DNA of 64,000 nt. Origin: Celerinatantimonas sp046054195 (GTDB taxonomy: Bacteria; Pseudomonadota; Gammaproteobacteria; Enterobacterales; Celerinatantimonadaceae). The stretch is taken from NCBI RefSeq assembly GCF_046054195.1, contig NZ_JBEQCS010000013.1:1-64000 (forward strand), in the 5' to 3' direction. A program made the position numbers and the translations under genes. Below are positions 63,918 to 64,000 of the stretch, in pieces. The notes under the pieces are model-generated. The model made no database searches. It saw only the letters and a program-made list of their open reading frames with translations, and had not been told where the DNA came from. Position 1 is the first letter of the stretch. Every line of letters starts with the position of its first letter.

Positions 63918-64000
63918 ATGTCTCAAGTTATCGCTCAACGCCTGCAACAGATTCGTGCATTCATGCAGGCAAAAAATCTGGATGCTTTTATTATCCCGCG
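63918..64000 (+). CDS. Xaa-Pro aminopeptidase (M24 family), 5' end only
   Basis: The visible 27 codons read MSQVIAQRLQQIRAFMQAKN, then LDAFIIP. This is the start of the creatinase-like N-terminal domain of aminopeptidase P-type enzymes, which release the first residue of X-Pro peptides. The gene runs off the right edge, so the catalytic part is not seen. Confidence 0.75.
   Translation, partial: MSQVIAQRLQQIRAFMQAKNLDAFIIP

Noticed and set aside
1..64000. tRNA or rRNA genes
   Set aside because: No cloverleaf or rRNA sequence was recognised on either strand; the only RNA gene I can support is ffs.

Overview
The window is chromosomal DNA of a gammaproteobacterium. The evidence is the conserved tig-clpP-clpX-lon-hupB-ppiD block, ycjX-ycjF beside sapBCDF, tyrR with phhB, feoABC, fabV, csdAE, sohB-yciK and nhaD. 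Base composition is moderate (low forties percent GC by eye). The gene set points towards the Vibrionales/Aeromonadales/Alteromonadales side of the class, but I cannot name the genus from sequence alone. Nearly all of positions 8251-64000 is a core genome of mostly short operons.

Positions 1-8243 are different. They are one end of a Tn7-like, type I-F3 CRISPR-associated transposon inserted directly behind the 3' end of the 4.5S/SRP RNA gene (ffs, about 8251-8364, minus strand). From the transposon end inwards there are three TnsB-type end repeats, then overlapping tnsA-tnsB-tnsC, an Xre regulator facing a divergent 179-residue protein, a decayed DUF262 (GmrS-like) gene, tniQ, and the fused cas8/cas5. 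cas7, cas6, the CRISPR array and the other transposon end would lie left of base 1 and are not seen. The end of an IS3-like transposase reads into the 3' end of cas8/5 from the left. The cas8/5 stop codon seems to lie inside that IS end, so the effector gene may be truncated. One 15-bp operator motif (CTTAG-N5-CTAAG) occurs twice between xre and its divergent neighbour and once in front of tniQ. This suggests that Xre controls the tniQ-cas operon.

Core region, left to right: pfkA; an uncharacterised 678-residue tubulin/FtsZ-superfamily-like protein; topA; astB; sohB, divergent from yciK-lysR; feoABC behind a candidate Fur box; yciH; nhaD; csdA-csdE; a cold-shock gene; leuB (split from leuCD); tyrR-phhB; ycjX-ycjF; sapBCDF without sapA; fabV; ppiD with a small membrane-protein gene; hupB; lon (candidate sigma-32 promoter); clpX; clpP; tig; leuCD; a Mop-type molybdate-binding protein; metC; a small membrane protein; galM; rsuA; a membrane diguanylate cyclase; rmuC; hlyU; a lipoprotein; a secreted protein; a double-receiver protein; cnoX; a polar amino acid ABC transporter (ATPase, permease, binding protein); and the first codons of an Xaa-Pro aminopeptidase.

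The most interesting signals are the CAST end with its regulatory circuit and apparent IS damage, the DUF262 relic, the orphan tubulin-like gene, a long cruciform-forming element upstream of tig, a TyrR whose AAA+ domain has lost Walker B, and a double-receiver protein with a dead first receiver.
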